Origin: Paenibacillus periandrae
GTDB lineage: Bacteria; Bacillota; Bacilli; Paenibacillales; NBRC-103111
NCBI RefSeq assembly: GCF_022458865.1
Contig: NZ_JAJNMU010000002.1
Location: 434,001 to 498,000, forward strand
DNA: 64,000 bases
Direction: 5' to 3'
Every line of letters begins with the position of its first letter. Positions within the stretch are counted from its first letter, which is position 1. Under the pieces are notes generated by a model. The model was not told where the DNA came from. It searched no databases and worked only from the letters and a program-made list of their open reading frames with translations. Positions 8,024-16,186 of the stretch are shown here, piece after piece. The position numbers and the translations under genes were made by a program.

Positions 8024-8482
8024 TCAAACGATCAAAACCTGTATATCCAACTCACCAATTCCATCCATAATTAAAGGAATCGTCAATGCTTTCTTGGGAA
8101 TAAATCCAGCAGCATTGGCGGAATGAAGCAATTTCGGAGGCGTTATATCAACACGCACACCCTGATTATACAACATGGTACTGGCGTTACCACTAATCAT
8201 GTTGCCAAGCTCTGATATGGCACTCTTGCTCATATCATCCATCTCAGTGACCACATAGCCACCCATCATGGCGGAAACCATTTTCAACGCAACCTCTTCA
8301 TGCAGACCGAATACGACATCTCCCTGCATCTCACCTGTCATGCCAATCTGTATCCAGATAAAGTTCTCTACGAATTTGACATCCTTGATTCCCAGCTGTC
8401 CGGTAGAAGGACGAATATTGGCGACTTGCTCTATGACAATTCTAGCAGATTCCAAAAATGGATTGATGTATTCCGCCTTCAT
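8024..8482 (-). CDS. CheX-like chemotaxis phosphatase
   Basis: The roughly 152-residue product matches the CheX size and fold. The segment SAISELGNMISGNAST carries the ExxN catalytic pattern of the CheC/CheX/FliY phosphatases that dephosphorylate CheY-P. Strands such as GDVVFGLHEE and LDIQVLIV frame it. No che or fli genes are adjacent, so it is an orphan. The ATG at 8482 (MKAEYINPF) has AAGGAG upstream and is preferred over the longer frame starting at 8545. Confidence 0.75.
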   Translation of the reverse strand: MKAEYINPFLESARIVIEQVANIRPSTGQLGIKDVKFVENFIWIQIGMTGEMQGDVVFGLHEEVALKMVSAMMGGYVVTEMDDMSKSAISELGNMISGNASTMLYNQGVRVDITPPKLLHSANAAGFIPKKALTIPLIMDGIGELDIQVLIV

Positions 8483-8562
8483 AAAATGATCTGGCTCCTT
8501 TGCGACAATATCACGAGTCCTACATAGGTCTAATTTCTCCCTCATTATACCTACTTTTGACG

Positions 8563-8581
8563 CAAAAGTATATAACTTTTG
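8563..8581. promoter_or_regulatory. Inverted repeat upstream of the CheX-like gene
   Basis: CAAAAGT (8563-8569) and ACTTTTG (8575-8581) are exact inverted copies around ATATA, about 80 bases before the CheX-like start and 50 bases beyond the stop of the gene behind it. It is AT-rich and could be an operator or a weak hairpin. Confidence 0.3.
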
Positions 8582-8631
8582 TCTTGAAATGCTGGAATAT
8601 CAATGTTTATGCAGGTTCGTGACAGAATGGA

Positions 8632-9798
8632 TTAACGAAATGCCGCAAAGGGTATTTCAAATTCAGGCATACCAAAAGCATAGGCTGTGTACTCATATGG
8701 GTTAAAATAGATCACCACGCCGTTGTGCTTCAAAAAGTAAGGACGGTCAGGCTCTATCGTCTTGAACGGCGCTAATAGATCTAATCCCGTGTCCGTATAC
8801 TGTCTAATAATTTCATTATTGATAATCGACACATAATTCGCATTGCCACCTGCTACCTCTTGAAGCGTTAGCAGATTTCCCGTAGTGAGATCAAATGTAT
8901 AAGGTACACGTTCAGTCATCCCATGCGCTCCACCCAAATAGATATAATAGTCGATATAGAGGCTCAACCGCTTTTGTTCATTATAGGTGATCTTATACAC
9001 ACCATCGAGGCTTACAGGAGGAATCTTGAAATTCGGATTATCTGCTACCGCCTGTTTATTGTCAGCTGCTGCTTTGTCCATCAATACCTTGCTCGCCGAG
9101 ACGTGAGCCTCAACCTCCTTCTTTAGAAAAGTATTCAGCTTTTGCTGAATACCGTCATCAGCAAAGCCGCTGATTTGCGGATAATTGACTTTAAGTGATG
9201 ATTCTTTACTGGATTCGGTGATTTTCTCCGTATGGTACGTAAGCTGATTTTCCTGAATGGTAGCAATGCCTACGATACCCGACGCTGCGTCATAGGAAAT
9301 CCCATAACCGACATTTTCCAGCAAAAATCGCAGCGGCACATAAGCCGTATCATCCTGCACAATAGGCGGCAAGCCATAAATTATCTGGTCATTTAGCGAA
9401 TAGGCACTACTATACGGCTTGATCTCAATCTTCAATGACCGTCCCCTCCCGCTCACGGTAACGGTTTGATTAGCTTCGTCGTAGCCTGTTTTCAATCCCA
9501 GCTCATCGTTCAGAGAACGTAAACCGATGTACGTGTCACCCTTAACATTGGCGGTTGGAACCATCTTGCGCACCCCATCAATAAGTAGGGGATGGGAGGA
9601 AACCGTCATCCGTTCTCCTCCCACTGCTGCTGCGTAGGCTTCGGACGGGGCTTGCAAAATAAGAGACGATCCACCGCCTACAGCGACTGCCATGACAAGC
9701 GCTAACAGCCCTTTTCTACCGCGTCTTCCCAATTCCCTCTTTGATTTTTCCTTATATCCGCTTAGTAATGACTGTTGTTTCACATATTTAGAGCTCAT
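8632..9798 (-). CDS. Secreted PdaC/RsiV-like protein with stalk domain
   Basis: 388 residues. An N-terminal cytoplasmic basic stretch and a transmembrane signal segment (about 29-58, ending in SEAYAAA) come first. A copper-amine-oxidase-N (stalk) domain follows (about 62-178; VPLRFLLENVGYGISYD is its hallmark). Then comes a DUF4163/DUF3298 module (about 195-388) with YYIYLGGAHGMT and FDLTTGNLLTL, as in PdaC, RsiV and YdaJ-type extracytoplasmic proteins. There is no deacetylase domain, so it is not a full PdaC. I infer a cell-envelope ligand-binding or sensing role. ATG has AAAGGATGAAAAAGG directly upstream. Confidence 0.78.
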   Translation of the reverse strand: MSSKYVKQQSLLSGYKEKSKRELGRRGRKGLLALVMAVAVGGGSSLILQAPSEAYAAAVGGERMTVSSHPLLIDGVRKMVPTANVKGDTYIGLRSLNDELGLKTGYDEANQTVTVSGRGRSLKIEIKPYSSAYSLNDQIIYGLPPIVQDDTAYVPLRFLLENVGYGISYDAASGIVGIATIQENQLTYHTEKITESSKESSLKVNYPQISGFADDGIQQKLNTFLKKEVEAHVSASKVLMDKAAADNKQAVADNPNFKIPPVSLDGVYKITYNEQKRLSLYIDYYIYLGGAHGMTERVPYTFDLTTGNLLTLQEVAGGNANYVSIINNEIIRQYTDTGLDLLAPFKTIEPDRPYFLKHNGVVIYFNPYEYTAYAFGMPEFEIPFAAFR

Positions 9799-9871
9799 CC
9801 TTTTTCATCCTTTCCGATTATGTCAGCTTCCCAGTAAATTACCCATCTTTGTCAAATCAGAAGCGTATGCA

Positions 9872-10717
9872 TCACATCCGCACCCCCATCGAGTTACCAG
9901 AGCTGTATTTTTTCAGACCGTAATAAAAAAAAGCCGTCCCCAGGATCGTCAAACCTGCAGCTACTCCAATCGCCTGCCACACAAATACCGGTTCCATCGA
10001 ACGAAGCAGACCTATTGGCAAATAGCTGATAAAGCCGGCAGGAATAACTGTAAACAATATCAGCTTCCCCCAACCGCTAAATATGCCCGTAGGATACGTT
10101 GAAAAAGCCAGTAGCCCATTAAACACCTGCTGCCCGATACCCTCGGCATTCCCGATAAAAAAGGCAAGCGATTGTACAATAACGACGAAAAATATAAAAA
10201 TCAACAGCGCAATAAGCAGGGCCAGCATGAATTTAAATATCCCCACCAATGACGTATCCCCAAATAACCCATATACAAGCAGGGCAAACAAAACGTCGCC
10301 AATGGCTGAAACCGACATTCGGCTAATCAGAATATGAAGCAGCACCGGCTTCGGCTGGGACAGGAATACATCCAATTGACCTGACGCAATCAACGATGCC
10401 AACCGATAAGCATTGCCGAACAATACAGCCGACAAGCCAAACCCTCCTGCACTGACCGCCCACATCATCATAACGTCTTGCAGCGACCAGCCGTTCACAA
10501 CCTGGAATCTCTGGAAATACAATCCCCAGAACACAATCCACACTAAATTGTTCACTACCATCATGCCAGCAGTTAGCATAAAGCTGACCCTGAATTCCAT
10601 TGCTCCGGCCAAATTCAATTTCCAGCAGCCCCATACGAATGCCACAAGTCCTGCCGCCTGCTTGACCACTTGTTTGTCCCCCTCTCTGACTTCACAGATC
10701 ATCACCTTAGGTCCCAC
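9872..10717 (-). CDS. ABC-2 exporter permease, second subunit
   Basis: 281 residues with about six hydrophobic segments and no soluble domain. The N-terminal pattern of a helix followed by EFRVSFMLT, and the SGQLDVFLSQPKPVL loop, match the ABC2_membrane_6 family, which pairs two dissimilar permeases with one ATPase. It is the last gene of a three-gene operon, 29 bases after the other permease. The assigned start is GTG at 10717 with a short-spaced GAGGT. An ATG at 10702 is an alternative. Confidence 0.8.
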   Translation of the reverse strand: MGPKVMICEVREGDKQVVKQAAGLVAFVWGCWKLNLAGAMEFRVSFMLTAGMMVVNNLVWIVFWGLYFQRFQVVNGWSLQDVMMMWAVSAGGFGLSAVLFGNAYRLASLIASGQLDVFLSQPKPVLLHILISRMSVSAIGDVLFALLVYGLFGDTSLVGIFKFMLALLIALLIFIFFVVIVQSLAFFIGNAEGIGQQVFNGLLAFSTYPTGIFSGWGKLILFTVIPAGFISYLPIGLLRSMEPVFVWQAIGVAAGLTILGTAFFYYGLKKYSSGNSMGVRM

Positions 10718-10746
10718 CTGACCTCGACATCAACATCGACATACTT

Positions 10747-11634
10747 TTACCCGCCGTTCACATTCAGCTTGCGAACACCCCGGCTATAAATCATCCATAC
10801 CCCGGCACCCAACAGCAGGATCCAGCACATTTGCGTGAGCAGCATGGGAGCGAGAGAAACATCGGCCCATTTTACAGCCGTTTTTGCCGGGAAATACAAG
10901 ACCGTTTGGAAGGGCAGCCAGCGGCATACCTCCTGCAGCAGCTTGGGAAACAGCTCAAGGGGCATCAGCATTCCGCCAACCGTGAACAGCAGCTTATGGT
11001 ACACAAATTCCAGTCCTCTCGTTTCTTCCACCCAGAACGCACAAAGAGCAAGAGCCATATTAAGCAAAAAGTTAATCGTTATCGCACCAAGCGACATCAA
11101 CAGGAAGCCTATCCAGCCCCAGCCAAAATCAGGCCATCCGAAGATCGCAATGCCAAGCAGCCCGCCTATGCTCAGATTAACAAGCAGTCGCACCGTTACC
11201 TCGCTAACATAACCCACATAATGAAATGCAATGTAGTTCAAGGGCCGCGTCAGCTTGTAGCCAACGTCTCCGTTCTTAACCTCTTCCTCCACCCGTGTCG
11301 CAAGACTCGGAAATGCTGTCGTCAGCGCCTCAGCAAACAAAATATACCAAATCATCTGTGCATAGCTGTATCCTTCGATAAGCGAGGTTCCTTCACCCTG
11401 GTAGGTAACACTCCACAGCTGAATGAAAATATACATAATGAGAATAAGAAATATCGAGCGGATAAGGAAATCGTACACATAAGCAAAATGATTACGCAGC
11501 GTTACCCTGCCGATTGCTCCGTACTTAAACAGCTTGCCGACGAACGATATACGGGGGCCCAGCGGTTTGTCAATATGAGCAGCATCGGGATATGAGCCGT
11601 CTGCGCCTGAATTTTTGTTCAACGCTTGCATCAT
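10747..11634 (-). CDS. ABC-2 exporter permease, first subunit
   Basis: 295 residues with a 30-residue cytoplasmic N terminus, then about six transmembrane helices. The loop EEEVKNGDVGYKLTRPLNY is characteristic of the ABC2_membrane_6 partner subunit. It lies 15 bases after the ATPase stop, with GGAGGGGAG before the ATG. With the neighbouring subunit it should form the membrane channel of an exporter. The substrate cannot be read from sequence. Confidence 0.82.
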   Translation of the reverse strand: MMQALNKNSGADGSYPDAAHIDKPLGPRISFVGKLFKYGAIGRVTLRNHFAYVYDFLIRSIFLILIMYIFIQLWSVTYQGEGTSLIEGYSYAQMIWYILFAEALTTAFPSLATRVEEEVKNGDVGYKLTRPLNYIAFHYVGYVSEVTVRLLVNLSIGGLLGIAIFGWPDFGWGWIGFLLMSLGAITINFLLNMALALCAFWVEETRGLEFVYHKLLFTVGGMLMPLELFPKLLQEVCRWLPFQTVLYFPAKTAVKWADVSLAPMLLTQMCWILLLGAGVWMIYSRGVRKLNVNGG

Positions 11635-11649
11635 ACGCGCGCTCCCCTC

Positions 11650-12642
11650 CTACTGGACGAATCCGGATTCTCTGGCATAAATATGGCTAATGATCTGATC
11701 CATCGGCGGATCTTCAATCGTAACATCGATAACCCTGTACTGGCTTACGATATGTGCCAGCACCTGCTCCATACTGACAGCTGTCGTCTCGATAGACAGC
11801 TTTAGTGTGAGTCCGTCCTGCTGCAGCACTTCCACACCAGGAAAGCTGAAGCTCGCACCTGCCTCCTGAAGCTGCAGATGAATCGTCTTTACCGTCAACA
11901 GCTCGCGCTTCATTCGTTCAACACCATCATCCAGAATAACCTCACCGTGGTTAATTACGACGACACGCTTGCATAACTGCTCCACGTCTCCCGCATCATG
12001 CGAGGTCAAAAAAACCGTCATGCCCTCCTCACGATTCATGTCCAGAATCAGCTCGCGAATTTTTTGTTTGACGATTACGTCCAGACCGATGGTCGGCTCA
12101 TCAAGAAACACAATTTTGGGCCGGTGCAGCATCGCGGCAGCAATTTCACAGCGCATCCGCTCACCCAGAGACAGCTTGCGCACCGGAGTGTGCAAATAAG
12201 GTCCCAGCTCAAAACGGCGAACCAGATCATCGCGACGGCTGTAGAAATCGGAACGCTTCAATTCGTAGATTCGACTCATCAGCTCAAAGGAATCCAACGG
12301 CGGAAGGTGATACCACAGCTGGGACTTCTGACCGAATACGGAACCGATATGATAGGCTAGACGACTTCTTTCCTTCCAGGGACAATACCCCAGAACCTGC
12401 GCTTCACCCCCGGACGGATGCAAAATTCCCGTGAGCATTTTGATCGTCGTTGATTTACCGGCACCATTGGGTCCCAGAAAGGCGAGCATCTCACCCTGCT
12501 CTACCTGCAAATCCACACTGCGCACCGCCAGCTTTTCTGTGTATTGAGGCTTGAACAGCGACTGCATGCTCCCCAATAAACCCGTTGCTTTACGCTTCAC
12601 GGCAAAAGATTTGGTCAACCCTGCTACCCGGATCGCATTCAT
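11650..12642 (-). CDS. ABC exporter ATP-binding protein
   Basis: The 330-residue ATPase has Walker A GPNGAGKST (about 58-66), signature LSLGERMR, Walker B KIVFLDEPT, and SHD for the switch histidine. A C-terminal extension of about 85 residues ends in MDQIISHIYARES, as in ABC-2 ATPases of the NatA/CcmA-like group that pair with ABC2_membrane_6 permeases. It is the first gene of the operon, directly behind a riboswitch-like leader with its own attenuator. Expression of the whole exporter is therefore probably controlled by a small ligand. Confidence 0.9.
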   Translation of the reverse strand: MNAIRVAGLTKSFAVKRKATGLLGSMQSLFKPQYTEKLAVRSVDLQVEQGEMLAFLGPNGAGKSTTIKMLTGILHPSGGEAQVLGYCPWKERSRLAYHIGSVFGQKSQLWYHLPPLDSFELMSRIYELKRSDFYSRRDDLVRRFELGPYLHTPVRKLSLGERMRCEIAAAMLHRPKIVFLDEPTIGLDVIVKQKIRELILDMNREEGMTVFLTSHDAGDVEQLCKRVVVINHGEVILDDGVERMKRELLTVKTIHLQLQEAGASFSFPGVEVLQQDGLTLKLSIETTAVSMEQVLAHIVSQYRVIDVTIEDPPMDQIISHIYARESGFVQ

Positions 12643-12673
12643 CGTTTCATCCCCCTTTATCCCACTAACGCAG

Positions 12674-12727
12674 AAAAGACCTTGAGCCGCTTCGCCTTGG
12701 ACAGGCGGAACTTACTCGAGGTCTTTT
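12674..12727 (-). terminator. Riboswitch attenuator hairpin
   Basis: On the minus strand AAAAGACCUCGAG (12727-12715), the 3' conserved part of the aptamer, pairs with CUCAAGGUCUUUU (12686-12674) at 12 of 13 positions. The UCUUUUCUG tail is a modest U-tract. Aptamer folding would compete with this hairpin, the usual transcription-attenuation arrangement. Confidence 0.65.
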
Positions 12728-12819
12728 ATCCCTACGGTGTAACGCAGCAGCCCGCTACGTTCGACTTCGCTTGGTTCGAGCAGGCCGTTACCAGCCCTCG
12801 GATCCCTAGAAGTCCTTCC
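12709..12819 (-). ncRNA. ykkC-like riboswitch aptamer, divergent subtype
   Basis: The transcript shows the ykkC order: CUAGGGAUCCG, a short hairpin, a junction, and a second hairpin (AACGUAGC/GCUGCGUU around GGGCU). It ends with ACACCG-UAGGGAUAAAAG-ACC. The classical family has CUAGGGUUCCG, ACACGG and GGGAUAAAAG at these places. The strongly conserved central CUGGUCCGAGAG of guanidine-I RNAs is not recognisable; the junction reads GCUCGAACC. It may therefore be a variant subtype or a degenerate guanidine-I aptamer. It precedes an ABC-2 exporter operon. The ligand is unknown. Confidence 0.6.
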
Positions 12820-12884
12820 ACATAATTTTTAATATACTAACATCGAATGTAAATAATTACAATAAAAATATAAATTTAGCATGT

Positions 12885-13451
12885 TCAGTGAGCCTGATCT
12901 AATCGTTTAATCATCCGATAAAAAAGATGTCCGCTGACCTGAACAACACCATCCTCGCTATATCCCTGCTTAACATATAGCTGCTTGGCAGACGCATTTT
13001 CCTGATCTACAAGCAGCATAATTTTATGATGTCCAAGCTCTGTAGCCTGCTGTTGGAACAAGCGCAGCAGCTCGGTCCCGAGGCCCCTGCCCTGATAGTC
13101 CGAATGAACTGCGATGGAATCCAAATAGTACTCATCCTCACGCGCTTCGCGTTCAATCGTTTGCGTTGTGCTGCCGATCGCGGCCAAACGTTCAAGAAAT
13201 GGACGATCCAATTCGGCTGCTTGGCTGCCATGGTAAGCAAGCATAAAGGCGATCACTCGCTGATCCTCTTCCAATACCAGCACATTTTCGAAGCTGATCC
13301 GGTTCCCTTTTTCCCGAAAAAACTGCCCCAGCACCTGCAGCGCATCCTCGACATCATCGGTTCCTGCCAGTGTGTGCACAATATTGCCTATCGCTGTATA
13401 CATTAAACTGATAACAGCTTCCGCATCTTCTTTAGTTGCCTGCCGTATCAT
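12885..13451 (-). CDS. GNAT-family N-acetyltransferase
   Basis: The 188-residue product has the acetyl-CoA loop YQGRGLGTELL preceded by the strand YLDSIAVHSD, and a C-terminal NASAKQLYVKQGY motif typical of GNAT enzymes. The acceptor is unknown. MIRQATKED at 13451 has GGAGGG upstream and is the natural GNAT N terminus. The frame continues 16 residues further without support. It is a single gene, in the same orientation as the downstream ABC operon but separated from it by that operon's own leader. Confidence 0.87.
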   Translation of the reverse strand: MIRQATKEDAEAVISLMYTAIGNIVHTLAGTDDVEDALQVLGQFFREKGNRISFENVLVLEEDQRVIAFMLAYHGSQAAELDRPFLERLAAIGSTTQTIEREAREDEYYLDSIAVHSDYQGRGLGTELLRLFQQQATELGHHKIMLLVDQENASAKQLYVKQGYSEDGVVQVSGHLFYRMIKRLDQAH

Positions 13452-13638
13452 GAAAATCCCTCCTGAAGCTCGACTTACACCATAGTGAACCACAACCAAG
13501 ATCCGTTTGCAAACTCATACCGGATCATCACCTTAACAACCGGGGTCCAGCCTGCAGGCTGTCAACTCACGGACCGTCCACACTTATTGCTTGCCAGTAC
13601 CATATCATACAGTATCACACGAAAAGGGGGTTATCCTT

Positions 13639-13869
13639 ATGTCCGTTATTTCCAATTACAATAAATGTGTCAAATATTTAAATCGGCGTGTCCGCATCAA
13701 ATCCAGAAATGGAAATACCTATGTAGGAAAGATTGTCAAAGTCGATGGTAAAAGGGTACATCTTAAGGTTACTTCCGTCAATGATGGCAAGAAAGTCCAT
13801 ACCTCATTTTTCCCGTTTATTATTCCGTTAGTCCTGTTTGATCTGCTTGCTATCGTATTGTTATTTTAA
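13639..13869 (+). CDS. Small membrane protein with a Sm/SH3-like N terminus
   Basis: 76 residues. Residues about 12-50 (RVRIKSRNGNTYVGKIVKV, then DGKRVHLKV) form a five-strand pattern like an Sm-like or SH3-like barrel. The last 20 residues are a hydrophobic helix. The start ATG follows AAAGGGGG. Proteins of this layout occur in Bacillales, but I know no function. Confidence 0.65.
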   Translation: MSVISNYNKCVKYLNRRVRIKSRNGNTYVGKIVKVDGKRVHLKVTSVNDGKKVHTSFFPFIIPLVLFDLLAIVLLF

Positions 13870-14031
13870 TCGTCGATTATGCCCTGATTTTGACAGCAGG
13901 TTGTGACAGCATCCTTAATGGACTTGCTGTACGATAGAGCTATCAGCGAATACGAGCGGCAGCCGAGCCTGCATCAAGGTTGTAAAGCTTGAATTCGGGA
14001 TAAAATCTATGAAGCAGAAGGAGTAGGTAAG

Positions 14032-14421
14032 GTGAGCCCTATTGTATCCAATGAAGATGAGTTGAAGCAGCAGACACATCCCAAGCTCACGATGAAGATG
14101 CTTTATGAGCGGGTCAAGATACAGGAGCGGGAGCATGCTGCGCTTAAGCAGCGAGTCGAGTCTATGGAGCGGCAGTTGACAGAGCAGCAACTGCTAATCG
14201 GAGAAGTCGCGGTTACGACGGAACGGCTTATGTGGACGAAATCCCTGACCCCTGACAATGAATCACTCGCGGCTTCAGAGACCGTGATGGAGACCTCGAC
14301 AAGTAAGGAAATGCTGGCAGAGACAGGAGCAGCGATGAATCATGAAGCAGTCAAATACAAACTGATTCCTCGTTCTGAACGTCAAGTCGCACCCAGACGG
14401 AAGTTTTTGTGGTTCTTTTGA
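14032..14421 (+). CDS. Coiled-coil hypothetical protein
   Basis: 129 residues, GTG start with AAGGAG eight bases upstream. Residues about 18-65 have heptad-like spacing (MKMLYERVKIQEREHAALKQ, then RVESMERQLTEQQ), indicating a coiled coil. The C terminus is basic and ends in RRKFLWFF. No family recognised. It is the last gene before the zinc locus and is convergent with it. Confidence 0.6.
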   Translation: MSPIVSNEDELKQQTHPKLTMKMLYERVKIQEREHAALKQRVESMERQLTEQQLLIGEVAVTTERLMWTKSLTPDNESLAASETVMETSTSKEMLAETGAAMNHEAVKYKLIPRSERQVAPRRKFLWFF

Positions 14422-14516
14422 ACACAACGATAAGAGTGCCAGAGAAACAGGGTCAGTCCATGGCACCACAACAGCGATTGCAAAGTGCAGAAGCAAAGCT
14501 AAATGACCGAAGCAGG

Positions 14517-14571
14517 GAGCCAAAAACTCAGAAGCCATAGCGTGCTTCCGAATCTGACGGCTCTTTTTTTT
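14517..14571 (+). terminator. Terminator after the coiled-coil gene
   Basis: GAGCC (14517-14521) pairs with GGCTC (14559-14563). An inner GAAGC/GCTTC hairpin and CAGA/TCTG pairing lie between, and eight T follow. The stem is modest. Confidence 0.6.
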
Positions 14572-14584
14572 GTCCCAACCACAC

Positions 14585-14611
14585 ATAAAAAACCGGACAT
14601 TGCAGCCCGGT
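14585..14611 (-). terminator. Terminator after rpmG
   Basis: On the minus strand ACCGG (14611-14607) pairs with CCGGT (14596-14592) and is followed by a run of U. It lies 16 bases after the rpmG stop. Confidence 0.7.
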
Positions 14612-14626
14612 CCCACATTCATGCTA

Positions 14627-14776
14627 TTATCTGGTTTCGCGGTGAATCGTATATTTTTTCAATCTTGGGCTGTATTTACGCAATTCCATACGTCCGGGTT
14701 GATTTCTTTTGTTCTTGGTCGTCGTGTAATTACGATCTCCCGTTTCCGTGCAAGCCAATGTGATGATTACTCGCAA
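14627..14776 (-). CDS. rpmG: Ribosomal protein L33, zinc-independent paralogue
   Basis: The 49-residue product begins (M)[18 protein letters not shown] and continues with [17 protein letters not shown], which is clear L33. Zinc-binding L33 has two CxxC pairs. Here only one Cys remains and the motif reads CTETG, so this is the C-minus form that needs no zinc. The start is TTG at 14776, set by AAGGAGGTG seven bases upstream; no ATG is available in frame there. It lies 49 bases after the COG0523 GTPase gene and so under that gene's Zur box. Replacing zinc-containing L33 during zinc starvation is known for the Zur-regulated RpmGC of B. subtilis. Confidence 0.92.
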   Translation of the reverse strand: MRVIITLACTETGDRNYTTTKNKRNQPGRMELRKYSPRLKKYTIHRETR

Positions 14777-14825
14777 GCTATTCACCTCCTTCCAGTTCCG
14801 CCTTTACAGCTGATACTACCTCCAG

Positions 14826-16040
14826 TCACTGCTGGACAGTCTCCAATTCGGATTCCTGCATATTGGGGAGCTCGTCACCGAACAGGGTCCAATCCTGATG
14901 CATCTCCTCTTCTGTCAGTAAACAGGCGTCCAGGGAGGAGACGATTTGTGCCTTGTCCATCTCAATACCGATAAATACAACCTTATTCATACGGTCACCA
15001 TGGACCACATCCCAAGTCTCATTCAATTCGGGATCCTCCAGCTGAAGTGCTGCTTGCTCCTCTTCAGGAAGCGCGGCAATCCAGTATCCGGCAGGACCAA
15101 ATTGAACGGAAGGACCAGCTTGGCTTATATTTTGTGCGTAATCATTACGCGTTGCGAGCCACATCATCCCTTTGGCACGAACAATCTCAGCTGGCCACTG
15201 CGCCATCCATTCCATTAATCGTTCCGGTTGAAAAGGTTTTGTCCGTTCATATACAAAAGAAGTAATGCCGTATTCCTCAGTTTCAGGGGTATGTGATGGC
15301 TTTTCCATTTCTTTGATCCAGCCTGCGGATACGCTTGCCTCATCAAAATTGAATAAACCGGTATTCAGTATTTCTGCCGGGTCCACCTGTCCCTGAACGG
15401 AACGAAGCAGCTTGGCACGAGGCTGCAGCTTACGGAGAATTTGTTCAAGCTCCAGCAGTTCGTCCTCCTCTACGCTATCGCACTTATTCAGTACGAGCAC
15501 ATCGCAAAACTCGATTTGATCGATAAGCAGATCCACGACCTCACGTGTATCGTCTTCCCCTACAGCCTGGCTGCGCTCCAGCAGTGTTTCACCGGAAGAG
15601 AAGTCATGCCAGAAGCGATAGGCGTCAACAACCGTAACCATACAATCCAGACGGCAAAATCGGGTCAGATCGATCCCATGCTCCTCATCCATATACGTAA
15701 AGGTTTGCGCTACGGGAACCGGTTCACCAACACCAGTGGATTCGATCAGGATATAATCGAAACGGTTTTCCTTGGCAAGTCTTTCAACCTCCCGAAGCAA
15801 ATCCTCCCGCAATGTACAGCATATACATCCGTTGGACATCTCCACCAGCGTCTCATTCGTACGTGATAAGCCGCCGCCGTTTTTTATAAGGTCAGCATCA
15901 ATATTAACCTCGCTCAGATCGTTAACAATGACAGCTACTCTCAATCCATTACGATTATTCAGTACATGATTCAGCAGTGTCGTTTTACCAGAACCGAGAT
16001 AGCCGCTCAGCACGGTTACGGGTATTTGGAATGGTTGCAT
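14826..16040 (-). CDS. COG0523 (CobW/YciC-like) zinc metallochaperone GTPase
   Basis: 404 residues from MQPFQIPV. The G1 motif GYLGSGKTT (about 11-19), Walker B-like ILIESTG, and NKCD (G4) are present. The hallmark CxCC metal site reads NGCICCTL. A C-terminal CobW_C domain follows, rich in Trp and acidic residues. Zur-regulated members deliver zinc to apo-proteins. The assignment to the zinc subgroup rests on the Zur box at 16060-16070, just 20 bases before the start, and on the neighbouring genes. ATG at 16040 has AAAAGGAG upstream. Confidence 0.9.
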   Translation of the reverse strand: MQPFQIPVTVLSGYLGSGKTTLLNHVLNNRNGLRVAVIVNDLSEVNIDADLIKNGGGLSRTNETLVEMSNGCICCTLREDLLREVERLAKENRFDYILIESTGVGEPVPVAQTFTYMDEEHGIDLTRFCRLDCMVTVVDAYRFWHDFSSGETLLERSQAVGEDDTREVVDLLIDQIEFCDVLVLNKCDSVEEDELLELEQILRKLQPRAKLLRSVQGQVDPAEILNTGLFNFDEASVSAGWIKEMEKPSHTPETEEYGITSFVYERTKPFQPERLMEWMAQWPAEIVRAKGMMWLATRNDYAQNISQAGPSVQFGPAGYWIAALPEEEQAALQLEDPELNETWDVVHGDRMNKVVFIGIEMDKAQIVSSLDACLLTEEEMHQDWTLFGDELPNMQESELETVQQ

Positions 16041-16055
16041 GGCCAAGCTCCTTTT

Positions 16056-16080
16056 AAATGTAATTATTACTATTATAAAT
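16056..16080 (-). promoter_or_regulatory. Zur box before the COG0523-rpmG operon
   Basis: The perfect palindromic core GTAATTATTAC (16060-16070) is flanked by TTAAAT and TATTATAAAT. It matches the Bacillus Zur consensus core (GTAATNATTAC) and lies next to the translation start. Confidence 0.85.
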
Positions 16081-16186
16081 CCAGAAGGAAGGCCGGAGAG
16101 AAAGGGTATGCTGGCAGCGTTAGCCACAGCTCTTAAGCATGCCCCTTCAGCAGTAACCGTCCTTTTTGAATAGATTCTATAAAGAG

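Noticed and set aside
10831..11595. 254-codon open frame on plus, opposite the exporter permease
   Set aside because: The minus-strand permease has clear family motifs and coupled starts. The plus frame has no motif and no ribosome binding site.
12661..12830. T-box leader
   Set aside because: The T-box sequence AGGGUGGNACCGCG is absent, and the downstream genes are exporters. The ykkC framework fits better.
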